Assembly: GCF_963676065.1 (NCBI RefSeq)
Contig: NZ_OY780933.1
Span: forward strand, 2,644,122 to 2,708,121
DNA: 64,000 nucleotides
Source of the DNA: Maridesulfovibrio sp.
GTDB lineage: Bacteria; Desulfobacterota; Desulfovibrionia; Desulfovibrionales; Desulfovibrionaceae
Direction of reading: 5' to 3'
Below are positions 54,325-63,718 of this stretch, piece by piece. Position 1 is the first letter of the stretch; each line of letters begins with the position of its first letter. Under the pieces are notes generated by a model. It saw only the letters and a list, made by a program, of their open reading frames with translations. It searched no databases and had not been told where the DNA came from. Made by a program: the position numbers and the translations under genes.

Positions 54325-55926
54325 ATGAACGGGAGTCTTCGTTGGAAAATAGTCCTGACCCTGCTTGTTGTTGTGCTTGGAGTTGCTTACCTCCTTCCTT
54401 CACTGCCTGCGGTTCAGAATTCGGGAATGGCTCGCTTCCTGCCTGATGACAAAATCAGTTTGGGACTTGACCTCAAGGGCGGAATCCACCTCACACTCGG
54501 TGTGGATATGGATAAAGCCATGGATAACAACCTTGCCCGTATGGGAGATGACCTTAAGGCCGTTGCCCGCGAGAAAGGTATAATTGTTTTGAAGCCTACT
54601 GTGCTTAATGGCAAAAGAATCGAAGCGGTTCTTCTCAAGCAGGACCAGAAGGAAAAACTGGAAAAGCTTGTTAAAGATACCTTCGGCAACCTGACCATTC
54701 TCAGCACTGCAGTGAAACCTGACGGTAAAGTCACTTACGTTTTTGCTCCCACTCCGGAATACAAAAAGTACCTGACCAAACTGACCATGGATCAGGCAAT
54801 CAAAACTATCCGTAACCGTATTGACCAGTTCGGTGTTGCTGAACCGGATATCCGCAAACAGCAGGGTAACCGCATTCAGGTACAGCTGCCCGGTATGCAG
54901 GATCCTGAAAGAGCGATCAAAATTATCGGTAAAACAGCTCATCTTGAGTTTAAACTGGTGGATTCCGGAGCGGATTTGCAAAAAGCTCAGAAAGGCATTC
55001 TCGCCCCCGGACGCGAACTTACTGTCATCAGACATAGGCTCGCCGACGGTAGTTATGTTGAGAAGCCCATCGTTCTGAAAAAAGACGCCATGCTTACCGG
55101 TGAATACATCACTGACGCGCAGACACGCTTTGACCAGTTCAACCAGCCTTATGTTACCTTGAACTTCAATAGCAGGGGCGCAAGAATTTTTGAACGGGTT
55201 ACCGGTGAAAATATCAAGAAGCAAATGGCCATCGTGCTGGACGGAAAAGTATACTCCGCACCGACCATTCAGGATAAGATTGCCGGTGGACGTGCTTCCA
55301 TCACTGGTAGTTATACTACTGAAGAAGCGCATGACCTCGCCATTGTTCTGCGTGCCGGTTCTTTGCCTGCTCCGGTTAAAATCCTTGAGCAGAGAACAGT
55401 CGGTCCCTCTCTTGGACAGGAGTCCATTGATAAGGGCGTAACCGCTGCGATAGTAGGTAGTGCTCTGGTACTGGTGTTCATGTTCGCATATTACGGCTTT
55501 GCCGGTTTTGTTGCTGACGTAGTGCTGGTGCTTAACGTGATACTTATTCTTGCCGGTCTGGCTGTTTTCGGTGCAACCCTGACCCTACCCGGTATCGCAG
55601 GTATTATCCTGACGATCGGTATGGCGGTTGATGCAAACGTCATTATCTTTGAGCGTATACGTGAAGAATTACGAAGGGGACTAACTGCTAAGGCCGCTAT
55701 TGTAGAAGGCTACAGCAGAGCGACCCTGACCATTCTGGATGCAAACATCACCACTGTGATCGCAGCGGTAATTCTTTACCAGTTCGGTACCGGGCCTGTG
55801 CGCGGTTTCGCGGTAACTCTTACTCTGGGTATCATTACCTCTATGTTCACCGCTATCTTTGTGACCCGCATCTTGTTTGATCTGTACACCTCCAAGCGCG
55901 CTGCCGATGCGCCGTTGAACATTTAA
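54325..55926 (+). CDS. secD: protein translocase subunit SecD
   Basis: A 533-residue proton-driven translocation partner of SecYEG. An N-terminal membrane helix (about 8-26) is followed by a large periplasmic part and five more helices. DLKGGIHLTLGVDMDKA and the TM4-region signature AVDANVIIFERIREELRRG are typical. It works with SecF, encoded 14 bases downstream. Confidence 0.96.
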   Translation: MNGSLRWKIVLTLLVVVLGVAYLLPSLPAVQNSGMARFLPDDKISLGLDLKGGIHLTLGVDMDKAMDNNLARMGDDLKAVAREKGIIVLKPTVLNGKRIEAVLLKQDQKEKLEKLVKDTFGNLTILSTAVKPDGKVTYVFAPTPEYKKYLTKLTMDQAIKTIRNRIDQFGVAEPDIRKQQGNRIQVQLPGMQDPERAIKIIGKTAHLEFKLVDSGADLQKAQKGILAPGRELTVIRHRLADGSYVEKPIVLKKDAMLTGEYITDAQTRFDQFNQPYVTLNFNSRGARIFERVTGENIKKQMAIVLDGKVYSAPTIQDKIAGGRASITGSYTTEEAHDLAIVLRAGSLPAPVKILEQRTVGPSLGQESIDKGVTAAIVGSALVLVFMFAYYGFAGFVADVVLVLNVILILAGLAVFGATLTLPGIAGIILTIGMAVDANVIIFERIREELRRGLTAKAAIVEGYSRATLTILDANITTVIAAVILYQFGTGPVRGFAVTLTLGIITSMFTAIFVTRILFDLYTSKRAADAPLNI

Positions 55927-55939
55927 GGAGAGTGAATAA

Positions 55940-57013
55940 ATGGGATTGCAGATAATTAAACCCGATACCAAAATCGATTTTATCGGATTCAAGACCAAAG
56001 CGTTCATTATCTCAGCATTGCTGATTCTTCTCGGAATCGGCTCGCTGATCGTGAACGGCGGTCCTAAATACGGCATCGACTTTGCCGGCGGTATTGTGGT
56101 TCAGGTTAAGTTTGATAAGAGTGTAGATGTCAAGGTTGTTAAAAATGCTCTCAAAGATGCCAAGCTTCCCGGCCTGGTTGTGCAGAGCTTCGGCCATGCT
56201 GATGATAATGAAATCCTGCTGAGAACATCTTCTGCCAAGATCAGTTCTTCTGAAGTTCGGGCGAATATCAACTCCGGTCTGAAAGCCGGGCTTGATGGAA
56301 CCGGATTTGAGATTCAGCGTCTGGAAATGGTAGGACCCAAAGTCGGTTCCGACCTTCGTACGAAAGCTGTCGAGGCTCTTTACTTTGCGGTGCTGCTGAT
56401 TGCTATCTACATCTCCGGACGTTTTGAGCAGCGCTGGTTTGCTGCGGCAATCATGGCTGGTGGACTTTTCGCCGGTATCAGTGCTCTGCAGTTGCTGGGA
56501 ATGTCCACTTCTGTGCTCATTTTTGGCGCGTTGTTCATCACTTTGGGGCTTTGTTGGTATCTAAAGCTGAACTATGCGTTGGGTGCCATTGTCGCACTTA
56601 TACACGACGTCATGATTACTGTTGGTATCTTCTCCCTGCTCGGCAAGGAGTTCGACCTGACTATCATCGCAGCTTTGCTGACTATCATCGGTTACTCTCT
56701 GAACGATACGATCATCGTTTTCGACCGTATCCGTGAAAACCTGATCGGCAAGATCAGTGATTCACTTGCGGAAACCATTAATATCAGTATCAACCAGACA
56801 CTGAGCAGAACCATCCTCACTTCCGGCACAACTCTGCTGGTTGTTGCGGCTCTGTTTGCATTCGGCGGTGGTGTAATCCACGATTTCGCTCTTGCTCTGC
56901 TTATTGGTGTAGGTGTTGGTACCTATTCCTCAATCTTCGTTGCCAGCCCCATCCTGCTCGGATTCGGCCCCGGTTCAATCAAAGAAGATGCGGAGGAAGC
57001 TGAAGCCGCATAG
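55940..57013 (+). CDS. secF: protein translocase subunit SecF
   Basis: The 357-residue partner of Sec[16 protein letters not shown] opens the periplasmic domain and [20 protein letters not shown] is the RND-type signature. Six membrane helices are expected. AAGGAG before the ATG. A good terminator follows. Confidence 0.96.
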   Translation: MGLQIIKPDTKIDFIGFKTKAFIISALLILLGIGSLIVNGGPKYGIDFAGGIVVQVKFDKSVDVKVVKNALKDAKLPGLVVQSFGHADDNEILLRTSSAKISSSEVRANINSGLKAGLDGTGFEIQRLEMVGPKVGSDLRTKAVEALYFAVLLIAIYISGRFEQRWFAAAIMAGGLFAGISALQLLGMSTSVLIFGALFITLGLCWYLKLNYALGAIVALIHDVMITVGIFSLLGKEFDLTIIAALLTIIGYSLNDTIIVFDRIRENLIGKISDSLAETINISINQTLSRTILTSGTTLLVVAALFAFGGGVIHDFALALLIGVGVGTYSSIFVASPILLGFGPGSIKEDAEEAEAA

Positions 57014-57039
57014 CTTTAAGTTTCTTTTTACGCTTATTC

Positions 57040-57074
57040 AAGCGGGAACGGTTCAGGCCGTTCCCGCTTTTTTT
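57040..57074 (+). terminator. terminator after secF
   Basis: AAGCGGGAACGG pairs with CCGTTCCCGCTT around TTCAGG, followed by a seven-T run. Confidence 0.94.
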
Positions 57075-57325
57075 GTGCCGTGAAATTTAAAAATCAATAA
57101 ATAATGATTTTTAAGAAAATAAATTAAATGTATTGTGTTAAATAGTTATGATTCAGTGATGTATTTTTATTGTTATGATAATCTTTAACTGTAGTAGGCT
57201 TAATTTTTAATTGTATTGTTTTTTCTTTTTAGTGTTGATTAAATTATTTTGCAGTTGTTTTATTTAATATGTCAAAAAAGATATAATAAAAAGTTATGTG
57301 CTTACGTGGATATAATTTAAAATCT

Positions 57326-57353
57326 TTGACAATACTTACTGTGGGTATATAAT
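57326..57353 (+). promoter_or_regulatory. sigma-70 promoter for the AOR gene
   Basis: TTGACA, 16 bases, TATAAT: both consensus hexamers are perfect. It lies 80 bases before the AOR ATG, with a leader in between. Confidence 0.8.
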
Positions 57354-57433
57354 TAAACCACTTATTAACGGAAACGATTTTTTTAGAACGAAGGTTGGTT
57401 TTACTAATTTCTCAAAATTTATAGGTGGTTATT

Positions 57434-59161
57434 ATGCCCAGAATTCTCAGGATCAATACCCGCACTAAAGAGTTCAAGTTTGAAGAACTTGGTGAATACG
57501 CAGGTCTCGGTGGACGCGCCTTGACTTCCAGAGTCGTAAACACCGAAGTTCCCGGTGATTGTCATCCTCTTTCAGCTGACAATAAGCTCGTTTTTGCTGC
57601 CGGTATTCTTGCCGGTTCCGGCGCTGCCAACTCAGGCAGGCTTTCATGCGGTGCCAAGTCTCCCCTTACCGGAGGCATTAAGGAAAGCAACTCTGGCGGA
57701 CAGTTTGCGCAGGTTCTTCCCCGCCTCGACATTCAGGCGATTATTTTTGAAGACAAACCTGAAATGGACGCTCCATTTTCTATTCTTGAAATTTATGCAG
57801 ACCGCGTGGAATTTAAAGATGCTGCTCCTATTGTAGGCATGGATAACTACCCTGCACACGAAGAGCTAAAAAAAGTGTACGGTGAAAAGGCTGTTACCGC
57901 TCTGGCAGGACCTGCTGGCGAAAAGTGTCTTGCCGCCTCTACTATTCAATTTTCCGATCCTCACCTGAATCCTGCCCGTTCTGCCGGACGTGGCGGTATG
58001 GGCGCTGTAATGGGTTCTAAAAAAATCAAGGCAGTAGTTCTTGATTCTGAAGCAAAGCTCCGTATCAAGCCCGTGAATGAAGATGCTTTCAAGGTAGCAC
58101 GTAAACGTTGGCTTGAAATTCTTATGGGTCATCCTGTAACAAGTGAAGGGCTGCCCGCATTCGGTACCGCTATCCTTGTTAATATTATTAACGAAGCAGG
58201 CGCATTGCCCACCAAGAACTTCCGCTACGGTCGCTTTGACGATGTTGCTGATATCTCCGGTGAAAAGATTGCCGAAGTTATCGAATCCCGCGGTGGTAAG
58301 ACCAAGGAAGGCTGTCACACAGGTTGTGTTATTCAGTGTTCCCAGCGCTACAATGACAAAGACGGTAATTACCTGACCTCCGGTTTTGAGTACGAAACTG
58401 TTTGGGGGTTCGGTGCAAACTGTTTGATTAACGACATTGATGATATCGCTACCATGGACCGTATCTGTGACGAAAAGGGTATAGATACCATCGAAATGGG
58501 CTGTACCATGGCTGTCGCTATGGATGGCGGTATACTGAACTGGGGCGATAGCAAAGCCGGTATTGAACTGCTTAAAAAAGTAGGCTCTGCTGATGCCATG
58601 GGCCGTATTATAGGTAACGGTGCTGACTTCGCAGGTCAGGCTTTCGGCGTTGACCGTATCCCCACAGTAAAGGGCCAGGGCCTGCCCGCTTATGACCCCC
58701 GCTCTGTAAAGGGTGTTGGTGTTACCTATGCAACCACTCCCATGGGCGGTGACCATACTGCCGGTTACGCAGTTGCTACCAATATTCTTAAGGTCGGTGG
58801 TGACGTTGATCCTCTTTCCAAGGAAGGACAGATCGAACTTTCCAAGAACCTCCAGATTGCTACCGCAACCATCGACGGTCTCGGCTTGTGCCTGTTCGTA
58901 GCATTTGCTGTTCTGGACACCGAAGATGCAGTTCAGTGCATTTGCGACCTTGTTGCCGCAACACACGGTATTGAATTCACTGCTGAGGACTTCATTGCAC
59001 TCGGTGTGAACACCCTTAAGGATGAACTCGAATTCAACCGCAAGGCAGGCTTCACCAAGAGTGATGACCAGTTACCCCGTTTCTTCAGCGAAGAGAAACT
59101 TGAGCCCCATGACACAGTCTGGGAATACACAGTAGAAGAACTTCAGGCTGCTAAAGTCTAA
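57434..59161 (+). CDS. aldehyde:ferredoxin oxidoreductase (tungsten)
   Basis: A 575-residue member of the AOR family, which oxidises aldehydes to acids and reduces ferredoxin with a tungsten bis-pterin cofactor and a [4Fe-4S] cluster. GGRALTSRVV and SNSGGQFAQVLPRL are N-terminal pterin-binding segments. The cluster cysteines sit in CHTGCVIQC near residues 296-304, with a distant fourth, probably in GLCLF. Alternative assignments within the family (formaldehyde or glyceraldehyde enzymes) cannot be excluded. AGGTGG before ATG 57434. It has its own strong promoter and terminator. Confidence 0.9.
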   Translation: MPRILRINTRTKEFKFEELGEYAGLGGRALTSRVVNTEVPGDCHPLSADNKLVFAAGILAGSGAANSGRLSCGAKSPLTGGIKESNSGGQFAQVLPRLDIQAIIFEDKPEMDAPFSILEIYADRVEFKDAAPIVGMDNYPAHEELKKVYGEKAVTALAGPAGEKCLAASTIQFSDPHLNPARSAGRGGMGAVMGSKKIKAVVLDSEAKLRIKPVNEDAFKVARKRWLEILMGHPVTSEGLPAFGTAILVNIINEAGALPTKNFRYGRFDDVADISGEKIAEVIESRGGKTKEGCHTGCVIQCSQRYNDKDGNYLTSGFEYETVWGFGANCLINDIDDIATMDRICDEKGIDTIEMGCTMAVAMDGGILNWGDSKAGIELLKKVGSADAMGRIIGNGADFAGQAFGVDRIPTVKGQGLPAYDPRSVKGVGVTYATTPMGGDHTAGYAVATNILKVGGDVDPLSKEGQIELSKNLQIATATIDGLGLCLFVAFAVLDTEDAVQCICDLVAATHGIEFTAEDFIALGVNTLKDELEFNRKAGFTKSDDQLPRFFSEEKLEPHDTVWEYTVEELQAAKV

Positions 59162-59184
59162 AGCCGCCTAAAATAAAATTAGTT

Positions 59185-59226
59185 AAGCCCGGTTGAGAAA
59201 TTCTCGGCCGGGCTTAATCTTTTTTG
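59185..59226 (+). terminator. terminator after AOR
   Basis: AAGCCCGG pairs with CCGGGCTT around a loop containing GAGAA/TTCTC, followed by AATCTTTTTT. Confidence 0.9.
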
Positions 59227-59304
59227 CGTTCTTGATTGCAAGGTCGGTAACACTTCCGAGCTGGGTACGAGCTAAGAGATTTTATTCAACTTACAATCTA
59301 CAAC

Positions 59305-59338
59305 AAAAAACGCCCGATTCTCATGAGAGAACCGGGCG
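59305..59338 (-). terminator. terminator after the RRM gene
   Basis: On the minus strand CGCCCGGTTCTC pairs with GAGAATCGGGCG and is followed by six Ts. Confidence 0.93.
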
Positions 59339-59370
59339 CACAAAAGTCTATTAAGACTTATAGAAACAGA

Positions 59371-59634
59371 CTACCAGCGGGGGCGTTCTGCTCTAGGTTT
59401 GGCTTCGTTAACCTTGAGGTTACGGCCACCGAAATCTTTACCGTCAAGAGCTTCGATTGCATCGAGAGCGCCATTGTCGTCCATTTCTACGAAACCGAAA
59501 CCACGGGGGCGACCGGTTTCACGATCTTCGATGAGTTTAACTGAAACAACTTCACCGTAAGCTTCAAAGGATGAGCGGATTTCTTCTTCAGTAGCAGACC
59601 AAGGCAGATTACCAACATAGATATTCTTAGACAT
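59371..59634 (-). CDS. RNA-recognition-motif protein (RNP-type)
   Basis: An 87-residue single RRM protein. RNP2 is IYVGNLPW near residue 5 and RNP1 is RGFGFVEM near residue 44. A short basic tail follows (KPRAERPRW). Such bacterial RRM proteins are usually cold-inducible RNA chaperones. GGAG before the ATG. The gene has a long (~200 base) structured leader and its own terminator. Confidence 0.95.
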   Translation of the reverse strand: MSKNIYVGNLPWSATEEEIRSSFEAYGEVVSVKLIEDRETGRPRGFGFVEMDDNGALDAIEALDGKDFGGRNLKVNEAKPRAERPRW

Positions 59635-59681
59635 TCAAAATTCTCCAAAAAAAGTAAAAAGTATATTAGTGCCCGTGCACC

Positions 59682-59716
59682 AAAAAAAAGGGCCGCGTAC
59701 AAGATGCGTACTCGGC
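59682..59716 (-). terminator. leader attenuator upstream of the RRM gene
   Basis: On the minus strand GCCGAGTAC pairs with GTACGCGGC (one mismatch) and is followed by CCTTTTTTTT. It lies ~50 bases before the RRM ATG. In the leader, this suggests conditional termination. Confidence 0.65.
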
Positions 59717-59741
59717 TCCTCAATAGACATGTTAAATTTAA

Positions 59742-59788
59742 ACCAGCGCTAGTCACAGTCTGACCGTGCCTTCACGGGTACGGCTGGT
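59742..59788 (-). promoter_or_regulatory. three-way-junction structure in the RRM leader
   Basis: ACCAG and CTGGT (ends of the 47-base element) close a stem that holds two hairpins: CCGT/ACGG and GTCA/TGAC. It is upstream of the attenuator at 59682. A switch between this fold and the terminator is possible; not proven. Confidence 0.35.
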
Positions 59789-60071
59789 GTGTGTTGAAGA
59801 GAGTAATCCACCATTCTGCAGCTTATGTCAATCAATATCGGATAAAAAAGTATATTAAATATCATAATATTCGATGTTTTTCGTGTAAGGAGCTGAAAAG
59901 TAAGCTTAAATAATTTATATAAATAATAAGGTGTTTGAGCTTTAAAGTTTAGAAAACCTCAAATAATCAAAAAATGGCCGACTCAATATATCTGAAATTT
60001 ATAAAATGAAACTGAATGCTGACCGGGAGGTTCTTTCATTTAATTTTGAGAGAAAATGAGTCATTACGAAC

Positions 60072-60284
60072 TCAGGACATATCCATCTTCTTTAAATGAG
60101 GAGGTTGGTTTTTCTTGGGAGAGTATTTGCCGCACCAATCATTTTTTTTTACTCTTGGCCAGACTCCCATGGCATTATCTAGCGTTGGTGAAACTGTTGG
60201 AGGCGAGAATCTGCATATCCCGTCTTCCTTGTAATCTATTTGTCCTGGGAGGTAGTAAAGACAATTTTCACATGCTTTATCCAT
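60072..60284 (-). CDS. small Cys-rich protein (70 aa)
   Basis: MDKACENCLYYLPG, then DGICRFSPPTVSP and NDWCGKYSPKK. Four cysteines (CxxC...C...C) and a W-C-G-K-Y motif look like a small metal-binding knuckle, as found in short proteins of many bacteria and phages. AAGGAG 8 bases before the ATG supports translation. No membrane helix. Function unknown. The plus-strand ORF at 60056-60457 is its antisense shadow. Confidence 0.7.
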   Translation of the reverse strand: MDKACENCLYYLPGQIDYKEDGICRFSPPTVSPTLDNAMGVWPRVKKNDWCGKYSPKKNQPPHLKKMDMS

Positions 60285-60713
60285 TGAATGATCTCCTTAA
60301 AAGTATCGCGTCGGTAAAGTTGTGCTCTTTTTGTGATTATGCTTTTAATCTTACGAGGTCTGTAATCTTAGGTCAACCGGGATGTAGAAAAGAATGCTTC
60401 GGTATGATTCATAAATCAGCCAATCATAGTGAGTCTTTAGAAAGGTCAGCGACTTGAAATAAATCAATAAATTTCTCAAGTAATGTAATGTGTTAGGTGG
60501 GTTGGTGTTGTCTTTATATAGTAATACGGTCGAGAGGGGGGTGAGCGCAAATATCTGTCGTGAGGGTAAGGACTACTGGCATCATAGTTGATGCGATGAG
60601 TTTTGAGAGTCTTTTGAGGACGTACCAATATATGTTTTGTCTGCAAAATAATAGGGCCGTGAAGTAATACTTATTTCACGGCCCTATTTCTATGCTTGGT
60701 AGTAAAGCTGCTC
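60285..60713. other. 429-base gap
   Basis: Holds the promoter side of the small Cys-rich gene and a terminator for the NapH-like gene (60650-60688). Between these, I see no coding sequence with a ribosome-binding site. Confidence 0.6.
60650..60688 (-). terminator. terminator after the NapH-like gene
   Basis: AATAGGGCCGTGAA pairs with TTCACGGCCCTATT; on the minus strand it is followed by T-rich DNA. Confidence 0.85.
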
Positions 60714-61685
60714 TTACATCATCATATAATATTTACGCAGCATTTCTATCGGGTAGGGCGAATCCCAGTGATTGGTGAATTTGGCAACCGCGTAGTAAAC
60801 CAGCAGAATAAGAACAGCTCCTGCGGCAATTACATACCACGGGAGTTTAACCCGGCTTAAACGGTCAGTAACATTCAGGCATCCGTCTACCGGACATGCG
60901 TTTATGCATTGGACGCAGCCCACGCATTCCGCGGAGTTGACGGTTTGTTTATGTTCCACATCAATCCCACCGGGACAGGATTTATTACATTTTCCGCAGC
61001 TAATGCATTTTTCCTCGTCACGCTTGATCGCCACAGGGGATGCTTTCGCAATGATGCCCAGCAGTGCTCCGTATGGGCAAAGGAAACGGCACCAGAAGTA
61101 AGGTATGAATATACCGAGCACCAATATGGATCCGATAATTACGGCGGACGTGATGCTAATATCGCTGAAGAAATGCATCATCCGTGCTTCTGCCGTGAAA
61201 TTGTACGGGGAACGGATGAATGCTTCCAGTTCCTGGCTTCCCATTTTGAAAATGGCGATCAGGAAAAAGGCCAGGGCGATATATTTGGGAATGAGCATCC
61301 CGAATTCAATTTTGCCTTTGACGGTGACTGTTTTACCAAGTTTACGGCCGATTTTATTAAGCAGATTGTGCAGGAATCCAACCGGGCATAGGTAGCCGCA
61401 GAATCCCTTGCGTACAATCAGGCTCATTATTATGACCGCGATAAAGATGGTCAGGCCCGCAGGGTGAATCTCATCAAAGATTCCTTTGGTGACAAGCTGT
61501 TTCAGTGAGAGAAGGGCGCTGATGGGCAGAAAGCCTTCTACCGCACCGGGTTTGCTTACGGCAATATCGGAATTGCCAATCATCCATTGGTAAAAAAGAT
61601 AAAAACGGTACCCAATCCAGATGCAGAAAAGTGTCATTGCAAACTGGATAGAATCCCGCACGAGTTTGGGGGATAATTTTTTCAT
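60714..61685 (-). CDS. NapH/NosR-like membrane ferredoxin
   Basis: A 323-residue integral membrane protein with about five helices and two soluble [4Fe-4S] sites near its end. The motifs GYLCPVGFLHN and RFLCPYGALLG (CP-x-G type) lie at helix ends, and CISCGKCNKSCPGGI and CVGCVQCINACPVDGC follow. Such proteins pass quinol electrons to periplasmic or cytoplasmic reductases. No reductase gene is beside it; its partner is not evident. AAGGA before the ATG. Confidence 0.85.
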   Translation of the reverse strand: MKKLSPKLVRDSIQFAMTLFCIWIGYRFYLFYQWMIGNSDIAVSKPGAVEGFLPISALLSLKQLVTKGIFDEIHPAGLTIFIAVIIMSLIVRKGFCGYLCPVGFLHNLLNKIGRKLGKTVTVKGKIEFGMLIPKYIALAFFLIAIFKMGSQELEAFIRSPYNFTAEARMMHFFSDISITSAVIIGSILVLGIFIPYFWCRFLCPYGALLGIIAKASPVAIKRDEEKCISCGKCNKSCPGGIDVEHKQTVNSAECVGCVQCINACPVDGCLNVTDRLSRVKLPWYVIAAGAVLILLVYYAVAKFTNHWDSPYPIEMLRKYYMMM

Positions 61686-61704
61686 TTTTCCTTTTTCGGG
61701 AAGA

Positions 61705-62589
61705 TTAATCTTCCTGATGGTCTTTCAGGTCTTTGTATACGTAGTCCCTGAGAGCCTGCACCCACGGGCGCGGAGTTATACCTGTCAGTTCGCTGAACTT
61801 GGAGGTATCGAGGACAGAATAGGAAGGTCTCTTGGCCTTGGTGGGATAGGCAGATGTCGGAACAGGGGCTACCCGGCAGTTGATAGCGCAGCTGTCGATG
61901 GCTTCGGTAGCAAGTTCGCACCAACTTGCCTTGCCGGAGTTAACTACATTGAAAATTCCTTGAGCTTCATTTTTAAGTAAAGCGATGGTGTACTCGGATA
62001 AATCTGGTGTGTAGGTAGGAGAACCGGTCTGGTCATGTACGACTGTAAGATCGTCGCGGCTTTTAGCGAGGTCGAGTATCTTCTGAACAAAATTGCCCTT
62101 GTGCGGTCCAAACAGCCATGCGGTGCGTATTATCAGTATATCATCGTAGTTAAGTTCGGTAAGACGTTCTTCCCCGGCCAGTTTGGTTTCACCATAAACC
62201 GATTTGGGATTCGTCTGGTCTTCTTCCGTGTAGGGAGAGTCTTTTTTGCCGTCAAATACAAAATCAGTACTGTAGTGAATTAGCTTGGTCTCATATTGTT
62301 TGCAGAGCCTGCCCAGCGTGGCGGGGAGAGTGGTGTTTAGCAGGTGGGCTTTGTTTTCTTCGTCTTCGGCCAGATCGACCATGGTATAGGCCACGGTGTT
62401 GAATATGAAATCCGGTTTTTCCCTTTCCAGAATGGCGGTCAGGGATTCTTCATTCAAAGGGTCGAAGTCGGAACGTGACAGGGGAATTGTGACAATCTGC
62501 TGATTGTTCAGCGCTTCAGTAAGGGCCTGCCCGAGAAGGCCTGTCCGTCCGCCGAGAATAATTGCTTTTTTACCTGCTAAGTCGATCAT
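61705..62589 (-). CDS. rfbD: dTDP-4-dehydrorhamnose reductase
   Basis: A 294-residue reductase making dTDP-rhamnose. The NADPH motif is ILGGRTGLLGQAL and the catalytic Y-x-x-x-K is in VYGETKLAGEE. ATG 62589 overlaps the rfbB stop as ATGA, with GGAG upstream. It works with rfbB in surface-polysaccharide synthesis; rfbA and rfbC are not in this window. Confidence 0.92.
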   Translation of the reverse strand: MIDLAGKKAIILGGRTGLLGQALTEALNNQQIVTIPLSRSDFDPLNEESLTAILEREKPDFIFNTVAYTMVDLAEDEENKAHLLNTTLPATLGRLCKQYETKLIHYSTDFVFDGKKDSPYTEEDQTNPKSVYGETKLAGEERLTELNYDDILIIRTAWLFGPHKGNFVQKILDLAKSRDDLTVVHDQTGSPTYTPDLSEYTIALLKNEAQGIFNVVNSGKASWCELATEAIDSCAINCRVAPVPTSAYPTKAKRPSYSVLDTSKFSELTGITPRPWVQALRDYVYKDLKDHQED

Positions 62590-63608
62590 TTTCGTTCTCC
62601 GTACCATTGGTCCATGAATTCACGGTAAGCACCGCTGCGAACTTCTTCAAGCCAGTCGCCATTGCTCTGGTACCATTCTATGGTTTTGCGGATTCCTTCA
62701 TCAAAAGTTACGGTCGGAGCGAAGCCCAGTTCCTTTTCAGCCAGCGAGTAATCCATTGCATAGCGCTTATCGTGGCCGGGCCTGTCTTTGACGTAAGTTA
62801 TGAGTGATTCCTCCTTTCCGAGAATTTCCAAAATTTGTTTAACCATTTCAAGATTGGTTTTTTCCGCAGCGCCGCCAAAGTTGTATGCTTTACCGGGTTG
62901 TCCCTTTAGAAGGGTCAGCTCTACACCGGTGCAATGGTCGTCAACATAGATCCAGTCACGTATATTGGAACCGTCGCCATAGATGGGCAGGCTTTCATCC
63001 GCACTCGCTTTTATGAACATGAGCGGGATGAGCTTTTCTGGGAACTGGTAGGGGCCGTAGTTATTGGAACAACGGGTGATGGATACGGGAAATTTGTATG
63101 TCTCGAAGTAGGCCCGTGCCATGAGATCCGCACCGGCTTTGGAAGCGGAGTAGGGGCTGTTTGGTTCAATGGGATTTATTTCACTGAAGGCCGGATCGTT
63201 CGGGCCGAGGGTTCCGTATACTTCATCGGTTGAAACGTGCACGAATTTTTCAATTCCGGCAGTGCGGGAGCACTCCATCATATTCTGGGCACCGAGGGTG
63301 TTGGTAGTCAGGAAGGGGGCGGGGTCATTTATGGACCGGTCCACATGTGATTCTGCGGCAAAGTTAACCACGGCATCTATATTGTAATCGTGCAGTACGG
63401 CGGTAACGAATTCTTTATCGCAGATGTCACCGTGCAGGAAAGTGTAGCCGGAGTTTTCGTCCTGTTCCAGCTTAAACAGGTTTTTGCGGTTGCCGGCATA
63501 AGTCAGCTTATCAAGATTAAATATCTTCCAATCCGGATGCCGTTCTTTCATGAGATAAATAAAATTTGTACCGATAAACCCGCATCCGCCGGTGATGAGA
63601 AGTCGCAT
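62586..63608 (-). CDS. rfbB: dTDP-glucose 4,6-dehydratase
   Basis: A 340-residue short-chain dehydrogenase/reductase that converts dTDP-glucose to the 4-keto-6-deoxy sugar. GGCGFIGTNFI binds NAD; STDEVYGTLG and PYSASKAGAD hold the catalytic residues. GGAG precedes the ATG. First gene of the rfbBD pair. Confidence 0.95.
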   Translation of the reverse strand: MRLLITGGCGFIGTNFIYLMKERHPDWKIFNLDKLTYAGNRKNLFKLEQDENSGYTFLHGDICDKEFVTAVLHDYNIDAVVNFAAESHVDRSINDPAPFLTTNTLGAQNMMECSRTAGIEKFVHVSTDEVYGTLGPNDPAFSEINPIEPNSPYSASKAGADLMARAYFETYKFPVSITRCSNNYGPYQFPEKLIPLMFIKASADESLPIYGDGSNIRDWIYVDDHCTGVELTLLKGQPGKAYNFGGAAEKTNLEMVKQILEILGKEESLITYVKDRPGHDKRYAMDYSLAEKELGFAPTVTFDEGIRKTIEWYQSNGDWLEEVRSGAYREFMDQWYGERK

Positions 63609-63718
63609 ATAGTCTCCGCTAAATATTATTTATAAGGGGGAACATACCCGTTGATGTTTTGTTATGCAAGAAAGTGCAGGTGCAAAATGATGTGCAGAAA
63701 GAGAACAGATGCACTTCA

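Larger units (their letters stand above)
57014..57433. other. 420-base AT-rich intergenic region before AOR
   Basis: Contains the secF terminator (57040-57074), then about 250 bases of strongly AT-rich DNA with no ORF of note, then a good sigma-70 promoter (57326-57353) and an unstructured ~80-base leader for AOR. No RNA gene was recognised. Confidence 0.7.
59635..60071. other. 437-base gap: leader of RRM gene plus downstream spacer
   Basis: From 59635 to about 59790 this is the structured leader of the RRM gene (minus strand). The remaining ~280 bases, to 60071, are AT-rich and presumably contain the RRM promoter and the end of the minus-strand transcript of the next small gene. No ORF worth calling. 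Confidence 0.6.

Noticed and set aside
60056..60457. Plus-strand 133-codon ORF
   Set aside because: Antisense to the small Cys-rich gene, whose ribosome site and motif are better; no domain recognised.
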